Part shown: positions 26,389 through 34,496 of the stretch, in pieces | Layout: each line of letters starts with the position of its first letter | Position numbering within the stretch: the stretch's first letter is position 1 | From: Paracoccaceae bacterium | GTDB taxonomy: Bacteria > Pseudomonadota > Alphaproteobacteria > Rhodobacterales > Rhodobacteraceae | DNA length: 64,000 bases | Assembly: GCA_020425085.1 (NCBI GenBank) | Contig: JAGQRW010000017.1 | Span: 248,001-312,000 of the forward strand | Direction: 5' to 3' | The notes under the pieces: generated by a model | What the model was told of the DNA's origin: nothing | Seen by the model: the letters and a program-made list of their open reading frames with translations, nothing else | The model's database searches: none | Program-made: the position numbers and the translations under genes

Positions 26389-26971
26389 GATCCGGGCCAG
26401 GGACGAATCATCCTGGGGGATTCATTCCCAATCAGGGTTAATTTCGAATTAATTCGGCCACTGATTCGACCGGTGATCCGGTGGTAAGCCCGAAAACCGA
26501 CACAATCTCGCATGTATTCGCCTAATTTCTAATGGCAGGTTCGAGGCAGATCGAACCGGACCGTACTCGTATCATCAGTTTTTTCGGATTGAAACGGGTC
26601 GATCATTGATGCAGTTTTTGAAACAATCGGGACTGCGTCGCTGGCAAAAAACAAAACAATCCCCTGCCTTTGGCACGTTTGGATGCATTGCGGTTGCCAA
26701 TAACCGCTACGACCGACCGGATTCGCGGCAATTCGGCAAAAACCCGGAAACAACGTTGTCGCATGACCTGCCTTGATTCACGCAACCAGCCAGCGCAAAT
26801 GTGGCGAAATCATGCATCGATGAACACAATTCGGACAAATTCTATTTGGATTTAAGTCGATTTCGTCTAGATTGGTCTGGTTGATACCCGATCTGGGACG
26901 GGTGGAATCAGTTGGCCTCGGGGGTGGCCAGGTATCGGGGCTGCGCATCGCGCGCAGAAATGGTGTGAATC
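26389..26971. other. Noncoding region after mipZ
   Basis: Within the 813-base gap between mipZ and the RTX gene I see no convincing gene here: the frames are short, lack good ribosome sites and do not resemble known proteins. It is more AT-rich than its neighbours. A perfect 12-base palindrome CGAATTAATTCG lies at 26445-26456. It may hold promoter elements for the RTX gene or a small RNA, but nothing proves this. Confidence 0.5.
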
Positions 26972-27154
26972 GTGTTAATAGCTGCCAGTGCGCATTACGC
27001 GCGAATCTTCTTTGTTCTATGCCTTGTCATCGCCTGGGCGCTAGCCGCAGGGGTCGCTTTGATCGCAAGCGGCATTTCCTTGGGCGCAATTACCACCCTG
27101 TGCATTCCTTTTGCTGTCGTGCTTTTGGCATATCAGCATGTCCGAAACCGTTGA
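26972..27154 (+). CDS. Possible small membrane protein
   Basis: A 60-residue reading frame from a GTG start with two clear hydrophobic segments (about residues 11-32 and 35-53) and a basic C-terminus HVRNR. The composition is typical of small inner-membrane proteins, and it ends 47 bases before the RTX gene. The ribosome site is weak and I know no homologue, so it may be chance. Confidence 0.35.
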   Translation: MLIAASAHYARIFFVLCLVIAWALAAGVALIASGISLGAITTLCIPFAVVLLAYQHVRNR

Positions 27155-27201
27155 TTATTCATTCCGCGCCATTCGGCGGAAATTTGTAAGAGAGTAAAGC
27201 C

Positions 27202-29523
27202 ATGTCAGATCCAAAAGACGGCGTTGTTTCCGGAACCAACAAGGACGATACGATCGGTTACTATTATACCGGCGACCCCGAAGGGGATCGGATCGACCAT
27301 AATGACGGCACCAGCGGCACCACGGGCAATCAGGATATTGTTGATGCCAAAGGCGGCGACGATACGGTTTGCGCCGGTGCCGATAACGATGTCGTTTACG
27401 GCGGTGAAGGCGACGATCTGATTTATGGCGGCGATGGTGACGACGTGCTTTTCGGCGATTCGACCCTTGGCGGTAGCGAAACTTCGGGCGGATCCGGTTC
27501 GGGTTCGGGTTCTGGCTGCGGCGGTTCGGGCAGCGGCTCCTCTTATGATGATGTCATTCACGGCGGTGCCGGCAACGACATCATTTATGGCCAACAAGGT
27601 GACGATGTTCTGACCGGCGGCGAAGGCGATGATTTTATCGTCGGCGGCGCGGGCGATGACTGCGTCAGTGGCGATGCTGGCGACGATATCCTGTTCGGCG
27701 ACGGCGCCAATCATCCGTCTGACACACCGAACCTGATCGTCAATGGCTCGTTCGAGGATCTGACCGGACTGACCGAATCCACCTTTGGCTATGTGGGCAT
27801 TGGCGGCGTTCCCGGATGGACATCGGCCGACCCGGCGCTTGGCATCGACATCCATGGTGATGCGCGTGGCGACGTGGAACCGGCCGACGGCGACTACTGG
27901 CTTGACCTCGAAGCGACGCCCGGAAACGTGACGATCGGTCAGGATGTGGCCGGGGTGGAAAACGGCGAACTTTACCTTCTGACCTTCAGCGCCGGCGACC
28001 ATGCGCGCGACGAAAACACCTTCAGTGTCATCTGGAATGGCGAAGTGGTCGAGGTCAAGGCCGAGGCGATCCTAGACCCGGTGAATGGTGGCATGCAGCA
28101 ATACAGCGTCGCCTTGACCGGCGGTTCCGGCGATGGCACCAACCGGCTGGAATTTCAAGGACTGGGCGAGGAAAACCGCCGCGGCGTTTCCATCGACAAC
28201 GTGAAGATGATCGCGGTCGACGGCGGGGCCGGTGCGGGTGACGATACAATTTTCGGTGGCGATGGCGACGACCTGATCTTTGGCGGTCAGGGCCAGGATT
28301 TCATCAACGGCGGCGACGGTGATGATGTGATCTATGGCGATGACCGTGATAATGGCACTCCGGCTGGCGGATCGGGTTCCGGCAGCGGCCACCACGGTTC
28401 GGGCAGTGGTCACCACCACGGTTCCGGCAGTGGCCATCATGGCAGCGGGTCCGGTCACGGTTCGGGTTACGTCGATGCCTGCGATCTGACCCAGGGTGTC
28501 GGTTTCAATGGCGACACCATCATTGGCGGTGCTGGAAATGACGTGATTCACGGCATGTCCGGGCATGACTATCTGACCGGCGGCCTTGGCGATGACGTGA
28601 TCTATGGCGGATCCGGCAATGACAAGATTATCGGCGGCGAAGGAAATGATACGCTGGACGGTGGTGACGGTGATGATTGCATTGTTGGCGGAGCCGGCGA
28701 TGATACTCTGATCGGCGGCGATGGAAGCGACATGATCCATGGCGGCGATGATCGCGACCTGATCTATGGTGGCGCCGGCGATACGGTTGACGGCGGTTCA
28801 GGTGGCGATGATTTTGACCGTCTGGTGGTTGATCCCGCCAGCATCGACCACATCGAATATACCAGCACCGACCACGAGGACGGCATCGTTCATCTGCTTG
28901 GTGGCGGCAAGATCGAGTTCACCGACATTGAAAGGGTCGTACCCTGCTTTACCCCCGGCACCAGAATTCTGACCCGGAAAGGCGAAGTGCCGATCGAGGA
29001 TCTGAAGGTTGGCGACAAGGTGGTTACGCGCGACAATGGTGCGCAGGAAATCCGCTGGATCGGCAAGAAAACGCTGGATGGCCGCATGCTGATCGAAAAT
29101 CCGCACCTGAGGCCGATTTTGGTTCGCAAGGGCGCGCTGGGGCCGAATCTGCCGGAACGCGACATGATGGTCAGCCCGAACCACCGTTTCCTGGTGGCCA
29201 ACGACCGCACCTCGATGCTGTTTGAGGAACGCGAAGTTCTGGTGGCTGCCAAGCATCTGGTTGACGAAAAAGCCGTGCAACAGGTCACGACCGTTGGAAC
29301 CACCTATATTCACATGCTGTTCGACCACCACGAGGTCGTGCTGAGCGATGGAAGCTGGAGCGAAAGTTTTCAGCCAGGGGATTATTCGCTCAAGGGTATC
29401 GGCAGCGCGGAACGGGATGAGATTTTCGAATTGTTCCCTGAACTTCGCGACTCATTCGGGCGGGAAAAATACGTTGCCGCCCGCATGTCCCTGAAGAAGA
29501 AAGAGGCGCAGTTGCTGCGTTGA
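27202..29523 (+). CDS. Calcium-repeat (RTX) protein with C-terminal Hint domain
   Basis: A 773-residue protein made of blocks of GGxGxD-type calcium-binding nonapeptides (about residues 45-175, 340-385 and 430-530). A beta-rich carbohydrate-binding-like segment (NLIVNGSFEDL...VSIDNVKM, about 176-335) interrupts them. A C-terminal Hint/intein-like domain starts at Cys582 (PCFTPGTRILT) and includes SPNHRFLVAN. Gly-Ser linkers are present, one of them His-rich. No Sec signal is visible; type I secretion is usual for such proteins but no transporter is nearby. The Hint domain may cut or splice the chain. Own terminator downstream. Confidence 0.88.
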   Translation: MSDPKDGVVSGTNKDDTIGYYYTGDPEGDRIDHNDGTSGTTGNQDIVDAKGGDDTVCAGADNDVVYGGEGDDLIYGGDGDDVLFGDSTLGGSETSGGSGSGSGSGCGGSGSGSSYDDVIHGGAGNDIIYGQQGDDVLTGGEGDDFIVGGAGDDCVSGDAGDDILFGDGANHPSDTPNLIVNGSFEDLTGLTESTFGYVGIGGVPGWTSADPALGIDIHGDARGDVEPADGDYWLDLEATPGNVTIGQDVAGVENGELYLLTFSAGDHARDENTFSVIWNGEVVEVKAEAILDPVNGGMQQYSVALTGGSGDGTNRLEFQGLGEENRRGVSIDNVKMIAVDGGAGAGDDTIFGGDGDDLIFGGQGQDFINGGDGDDVIYGDDRDNGTPAGGSGSGSGHHGSGSGHHHGSGSGHHGSGSGHGSGYVDACDLTQGVGFNGDTIIGGAGNDVIHGMSGHDYLTGGLGDDVIYGGSGNDKIIGGEGNDTLDGGDGDDCIVGGAGDDTLIGGDGSDMIHGGDDRDLIYGGAGDTVDGGSGGDDFDRLVVDPASIDHIEYTSTDHEDGIVHLLGGGKIEFTDIERVVPCFTPGTRILTRKGEVPIEDLKVGDKVVTRDNGAQEIRWIGKKTLDGRMLIENPHLRPILVRKGALGPNLPERDMMVSPNHRFLVANDRTSMLFEEREVLVAAKHLVDEKAVQQVTTVGTTYIHMLFDHHEVVLSDGSWSESFQPGDYSLKGIGSAERDEIFELFPELRDSFGREKYVAARMSLKKKEAQLLR

Positions 29524-29545
29524 AGTTTCAATACTCGCTGCAATG

Positions 29546-29578
29546 AAACGGGGTGCCGGCTTGTCGGTACCCCGTTTT
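29546..29578 (+). terminator. Rho-independent terminator of the RTX/Hint gene
   Basis: A 13-pair stem (with one G:T pair) built on ACGGGGTGCCG and CGGTACCCCGT, loop of 6 bases, then TTTT. It lies 23 bases after the stop codon. Confidence 0.85.
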
Positions 29579-29695
29579 CGTCTGGCAGCCGCAATGATGT
29601 CGTTGAACGGGGAAACCCCATCGCCGGTTCTGCTTGAAATCGCAGAAACAGATTGTTATGCAAGTTAACAATATTGATCAGCAGCAAGGTGTTCC

Positions 29696-31519
29696 ATGAC
29701 ATCCGTTTCAGGCCTGATTCCGCACCGGGTCAATCTGGAAATACGCAGCGATGGCGTTTTTCTGATGCAAAGCCGCTACCAACTCGGCCCGGTTGCTGCC
29801 AAGACCGGCGAATGGCTGCATCACTGGGCCGAGACCACCCCGGACCAGATCTTCATTGCCGAACGCAGCCAGGATGGCGGTTGGCGCGAACTCAACTATC
29901 GGGTGACGCTGGAAAATACCCGCGCGCTGGCAGCAGGCTTGCTGCGCCAGGGGCTGAAATCCGGTGACCGGCTGGCGGTTCTGTCGGGCAGCGGCGTTGA
30001 TCACGGGTTGCTGGCGCTGGCAACGCAATATGTTGGCATCGTACTGGTACCGGTGGCCGAACAGTATTCGCTGATCCCAGAGGCACGAGACCGGCTGATC
30101 TATATCCTGAACAAGACCAAACCGGCGATGATCTATGTCAGCAGCGCCCAACAATATGCCGCTGCGATCAACCTGCCGGAAATAGGGCCGATTCCGGTCC
30201 TGACCAGCGATGCGGGCAATGCAGGGCGCAAGATCATCGGGTTCGACAGCCTTTTGACCGGCCCGGTGGGGGACGATGTTGACACTGCCTATAAGGCGGT
30301 CGGGCCGGACACACTGGCAAAGATCCTGTTCACGTCAGGCTCGACCTCGAACCCGAAGGGGGTTTGCACCACCCAGCGGATGATGTGCGTCAACCAGGCA
30401 CAACTAGCCACCTGCCTGCCGTTTCTGAAATCCCACCCGCCCAAAATCGTTGACTGGCTGCCTTGGAATCATGTTTTTGGCGGTTCGCATAATTTCAACA
30501 CGATACTGGCAAATGGCGGCAGTCTTTATGTTGACGACGGCAAACCTAGCGGCAATCTTTTTGCCCGCACCCTGGAAAACCTTGACGATCACACAGGAAC
30601 GATTGCCTATAACGTACCCATCGGCTGGTCCATGCTGGCGCAGGCGCTGGCCCGGGATGCGGCCCTGCGTCATCGGTTCTTTCAGGAACTGGACATGATC
30701 TTTTACGCCGGGGCGGCCTTGCCGCAGGATATTTGGGTGCAACTCAGGCAACTGGCCGAGGCTGAGGGCCTTGAGCCGCCGTTGATGACCACCAGTTGGG
30801 GCATGACCGAAACCGCACCATCCACGCTTATCCAGCATGAACCGATCGACCGATCGGGCGTGATCGGCGTGCCGGTGCCCGGCGCCGTTATCAAGCTTGT
30901 TGCCGATGCAGACATGCGGTGCGAGTTGCGGGTCAAGGGGCCGAATGTGATGACCGCCTATTACGATGATCCGGCCAGATCTGCCGAAAGTTTTGATGAG
31001 GAAGGGTTCCTGTTCACCGGTGACGCGGTCAGATTTCTTGATCCGGACGACCCGAACAAAGGGCTGGTTTTCGATGGCCGTATCACCGAGGATTTCAAAC
31101 TGATGAGCGGCACCTGGGTGCACGCGACCACCATCCGCGTTCACGCCCTGAGCGCGCTGGGCAGTCTTGCGCAGGATTTGGTGATATCCGGCCAGGGCCG
31201 CGCCGAGATCGGCCTGCTGATCTTTCCCAACCTTGAAACGCTTGCGGAGAATGACTGGGCAACAGAAGACGACAACGGGGCGCTTGTTTCGGCGGATCTC
31301 AGCCGCGAAATCGTCGCCCGACTGACCGAGCTGGCAGAATCCGCGACCGGTTCATCAACCAAAATCACCCGCGCGCTGGTGATGGCCGAAATGCCTTCTG
31401 TCAGGGCGCATGAAATAACAGCCAAGGGAAATCTCAATATTGCCAGGGTATTGTCGGAACGAAGTTTGCTGGTCGAGCGGCTGTATGATGACAACGATCC
31501 GGCGGTCATTCGAATCTGA
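29696..31519 (+). CDS. Feruloyl-CoA synthase-type ligase
   Basis: A 607-residue ANL enzyme. The P-loop ILFTSGSTSNPKG is at residues 210-222; the segments WLPWNHVFGGSHNFN and GGSLYVDDGKP and the ending EITAKGNLN are typical of feruloyl-CoA synthases. It would activate hydroxycinnamates, but the partner enoyl-CoA hydratase/lyase and vanillin dehydrogenase are absent here, so another aryl acid is possible. It is followed after 10 bases by an amidohydrolase. Confidence 0.82.
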   Translation: MTSVSGLIPHRVNLEIRSDGVFLMQSRYQLGPVAAKTGEWLHHWAETTPDQIFIAERSQDGGWRELNYRVTLENTRALAAGLLRQGLKSGDRLAVLSGSGVDHGLLALATQYVGIVLVPVAEQYSLIPEARDRLIYILNKTKPAMIYVSSAQQYAAAINLPEIGPIPVLTSDAGNAGRKIIGFDSLLTGPVGDDVDTAYKAVGPDTLAKILFTSGSTSNPKGVCTTQRMMCVNQAQLATCLPFLKSHPPKIVDWLPWNHVFGGSHNFNTILANGGSLYVDDGKPSGNLFARTLENLDDHTGTIAYNVPIGWSMLAQALARDAALRHRFFQELDMIFYAGAALPQDIWVQLRQLAEAEGLEPPLMTTSWGMTETAPSTLIQHEPIDRSGVIGVPVPGAVIKLVADADMRCELRVKGPNVMTAYYDDPARSAESFDEEGFLFTGDAVRFLDPDDPNKGLVFDGRITEDFKLMSGTWVHATTIRVHALSALGSLAQDLVISGQGRAEIGLLIFPNLETLAENDWATEDDNGALVSADLSREIVARLTELAESATGSSTKITRALVMAEMPSVRAHEITAKGNLNIARVLSERSLLVERLYDDNDPAVIRI

Positions 31520-31529
31520 AAGGCAGAAC

Positions 31530-32411
31530 ATGGTAGATTTCAACAAGATCCGCGCCATCGACATTCACACCCATGCCGAGGAACCCTGCGGTTGCCATGC
31601 AGACGACGGCTATGACGATCTGCAATCCACCATGGCCAACTATTTCGGGGCACCGTGGAAACACCCGCCGACAATCGAGGAAACTGCCCGGCATTACCGC
31701 GAACAGAATATCGCAGCGGTGATCTTTCCCGTCGATAGCGAACGCGAAACCGGCTATCGGCGTTACCGGAACGAAGAGGTTGCCGAACTGGCTGCCGCCA
31801 ATGACGACGTTCTGATTCCGTTCGCTTCGATTGACCCGTGGAAGGGCAAGATGGGGGTGCGCGAGGCCAAAAGGCTGATCACGGACTTCGGTATCAGGGG
31901 GTTCAAGTTCCACCCGACTATGCAGGGGTTTTACCCCAATGACCGCATTGCTTATCCGCTATACGAAGCCATTGCCGATGCAGGCGGCATCGCGCTGTTT
32001 CATACCGGGCAAACCGGGGTCGGTTCCGGCATGCCGGGCGGCAATGGCATGCGGCTGAAATATTCCAACCCGATGTATATTGACGACGTGGCGGTGGATT
32101 TCCCCGATCTCAGGATCATCCTGGCGCATCCCTCGTTCCCCTGGCAGGAGGAGGCGCTGGCGGTGGCCCAGCACAAGCCAAATGTCTATATCGACCTCAG
32201 CGGCTGGTCGCCAAAATATTTTCCCGAAATCCTGGTGCGGTACTGCAACTCGATCCTGAAGAACAAGGTTCTATTCGGATCCGACTGGCCGATGATCACA
32301 CCTGAGCGCTGGCTGGCGGATTTCGACAAGATTGCCATCAGGGATGAAATTCGTCCGCTGATCACCAAACAGAACGCCATGCGGCTGTTGGGTATGGGTG
32401 GGGCTGTCTGA
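31530..32411 (+). CDS. Amidohydrolase-2 family metal enzyme
   Basis: A 293-residue TIM-barrel protein of the amidohydrolase_2 family: IDIHTHAE near residue 12, FKFHPTMQGF near 125, ALFHTGQTG near 156, LAHPSFPW near 199, and FGSDWPM near 249. Relatives include decarboxylases and hydrolases of aromatic acids such as gamma-resorcylate decarboxylase. It is cotranscribed with the feruloyl-CoA-synthase-type gene, suggesting a shared pathway. Product unknown. Confidence 0.85.
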   Translation: MVDFNKIRAIDIHTHAEEPCGCHADDGYDDLQSTMANYFGAPWKHPPTIEETARHYREQNIAAVIFPVDSERETGYRRYRNEEVAELAAANDDVLIPFASIDPWKGKMGVREAKRLITDFGIRGFKFHPTMQGFYPNDRIAYPLYEAIADAGGIALFHTGQTGVGSGMPGGNGMRLKYSNPMYIDDVAVDFPDLRIILAHPSFPWQEEALAVAQHKPNVYIDLSGWSPKYFPEILVRYCNSILKNKVLFGSDWPMITPERWLADFDKIAIRDEIRPLITKQNAMRLLGMGGAV

Positions 32412-32562
32412 AGGTATAGATCCGGTCACCGGAATTGCGGCAAGCAGCTTTTCGCTCAACCTTACCTGCACAACCATGGGGGATGTTCTTTTGCCGTTAC
32501 TTATGGCAAGATTCATGGCAATTCGCCTCAGAGCGAAAAGCGGGTGACACAAGGACAGCAGG

Positions 32563-34479
32563 TTGGTCGGACCGACCGCTGCAAGCTACGGGCGTAAGGT
32601 GGGAAATCAATCCAAATCTGCCGCGATTGTCGCGTCGTTGACGCTGGTGATCGCCGTTGCCTTGCCCTTGTCAGCGGTGGCGCAGTCAAGCCTGTCGTCA
32701 CTGTGGCCGTTCCGCACGAAACAGGCAAAACAGGCGAAAACCGGTCTGCCCTTTACGGCCTCGCTCAGCACTACCGGATTTTCCGATGATCTGACCCGGG
32801 CTGTCACCAATGCCTCGCTGCTGCTTTCACCGCCAGCAGGCGGGGTGGAATCCAACGCCGAGCTTCTGAATATCGCGCGGGGGGATTATCGCCGCATCCT
32901 GATGGCGTTTTACGAGAACGCCTATTATGGCGCAGATATTTCGATTCGGTTGAACGGGCGCGAGGCGGCTTCGATTCCACTGACTGCCGATCTTGGGCAG
33001 CCGGTTAATTTGGTTATCACTCTCAATCCGGGACAGGTTTTCACCTTTGGCCAAACCGTTGTCGCGCCTTTGCCGCCTGCCGATCACTTGGTGCAACCCG
33101 AACTTGAGCCAGGCGAGATTGCCGGATCCGGTCGCATCCGCGAGGTCGGGGCGGCGGCAATTCAGGCATGGCGCAGACATGGCAATGCGCTGGCCAGGAT
33201 AGGCCAGCAGGCAATCGAGGTGGATCATCGCAATTCGCGACTGGATGTGGCGCTGGCCATCGAACCTGGCCCGGTGCTGACCTTTGGCGCGCCCGAGGTG
33301 AAAGGTACCCGGCGCGTTGATCAGGAATTCGTCGCCTATATTGCCGATCTGCCGCCTGGTGGCAATTTCGACCCCTTCGTTCTGGAACAGGCGCGTGATC
33401 GGCTGCTTCGGCTTGGTGTGTTCAAGTCGGTTGAGGTGATCGAAGGCAATCGGGCAAGTCCCGATGGCAGCCTGCCGATCACCCTGATGGTGGATGAAAG
33501 CAAGCCCAGACGTTTTGGCTTTGGTGCGGCGCTTTCGTCCTATGACGGCATCCGGCTTGAAGGGCACTGGACCCACCGCAACCTGTTTGGTCGGGCTGAA
33601 CGGCTGACGCTTCGTGCCGCCGTTGACGGGCTGGCAAATCGCGGCGGGGTGAATGATTTTGATTATTCTCTTGGGGCTGAGTTTCAGAAACCCGGTGTGA
33701 TTTCACCGGATATCAATCTGGTTGCCTCGATCACTGCCGATCGGACTCAGGTTCTGAGTGTTGATACCCGCAGTCTGGATCTCGCTGCGGGTTTCGTGCA
33801 GACCAGTGCCGGGAAAACCATGGGCCTGAGCGGTTTTGGCAGTTTCAGCCGCACCCAGGACCTGAGCGGATTGAAAACCTACCGCATCGCCGGGCTAAGG
33901 TTCGATCTGACCCAGGACAAGCGCGACAATTCACTGGATGCCAGCCGCGGATCATACTGGAAACTTGGCCTTTCGCCATTTCACGAATTCTCCTACGCAA
34001 ATACTGGCCTGCGACTGGTCGGCGACGGAAGGATCTATCGCAAGCTTGGGGGAAGCGGCCGGATTGTTCTGGCTACGCGGGCCTATTTTGGCAGTCTGCT
34101 TGGGGTTCCGCTGGCCGAAAGCCCGGGGGACTATCAGTTTTATTCAGGCGGCGGCGGCAGTGTTCGCGGATATGATTACCAGTCGTTAGGCATCACCACT
34201 CTTGGGGTATTTTCCGGCGGTCGCTCGGTCGTCAATCTGAACTTCGAGGTCCGTTCCCGCCTGACCGAGACACTGGGCCTGGTCGGTTTTGTCGATGCCG
34301 GTAGTGTCGGGCGCAATCCGGTGCCGGATTTCGCCAATGGCTGGTATGTAGGGGCCGGGGTCGGCCTTAGATACATGACCGCATTCGGGCCGCTAAGGGT
34401 TGATCTGGCACATGGGTTGAACGCCCCTGCCGGGGATCCCGGCTGGGGTCTTTATATCGGACTGGGCCAGGCATTTTGA
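32563..34479 (+). CDS. tamA: Outer-membrane protein TamA
   Basis: A 638-residue Omp85-family protein with a signal peptide (cleavage near AVAQS), POTRA-type repeats in the first half and a C-terminal surface-antigen barrel (RGYDYQSLG, GVGLRYMTAFGPLRVDLA, ending LGQAF with the terminal aromatic). With TamB it inserts outer-membrane proteins and moves lipids. I use the TTG start at 32563, which has AAGGA upstream; a GTG at 32599 would also leave a signal peptide. Confidence 0.9.
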   Translation: MVGPTAASYGRKVGNQSKSAAIVASLTLVIAVALPLSAVAQSSLSSLWPFRTKQAKQAKTGLPFTASLSTTGFSDDLTRAVTNASLLLSPPAGGVESNAELLNIARGDYRRILMAFYENAYYGADISIRLNGREAASIPLTADLGQPVNLVITLNPGQVFTFGQTVVAPLPPADHLVQPELEPGEIAGSGRIREVGAAAIQAWRRHGNALARIGQQAIEVDHRNSRLDVALAIEPGPVLTFGAPEVKGTRRVDQEFVAYIADLPPGGNFDPFVLEQARDRLLRLGVFKSVEVIEGNRASPDGSLPITLMVDESKPRRFGFGAALSSYDGIRLEGHWTHRNLFGRAERLTLRAAVDGLANRGGVNDFDYSLGAEFQKPGVISPDINLVASITADRTQVLSVDTRSLDLAAGFVQTSAGKTMGLSGFGSFSRTQDLSGLKTYRIAGLRFDLTQDKRDNSLDASRGSYWKLGLSPFHEFSYANTGLRLVGDGRIYRKLGGSGRIVLATRAYFGSLLGVPLAESPGDYQFYSGGGGSVRGYDYQSLGITTLGVFSGGRSVVNLNFEVRSRLTETLGLVGFVDAGSVGRNPVPDFANGWYVGAGVGLRYMTAFGPLRVDLAHGLNAPAGDPGWGLYIGLGQAF

Positions 34480-34496
34480 GGAGCATCATTTCACAT

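Noticed and set aside
26445..26456. Perfect palindrome CGAATTAATTCG as a specific operator
   Set aside because: Short, AT-rich and single; not near a mapped promoter, so kept only as a remark on the gap.
26529..26785. Minus-strand small frames in the gap after mipZ
   Set aside because: No ribosome site, no hydrophobic or domain pattern, and no neighbour to support them.
28366..28470. Repeat-rich stretch considered as a CRISPR-like or tandem repeat element
   Set aside because: It is in frame within the RTX/Hint gene and encodes Gly-Ser-His linker units; there are no regular spacers.
27205..28740. Long minus-strand frames opposite the RTX gene (27205-28002, 28072-28740)
   Set aside because: Low-complexity Ala/Ile/Val translations arising from the complementary GGxGxD repeats; no ribosome sites or family match.
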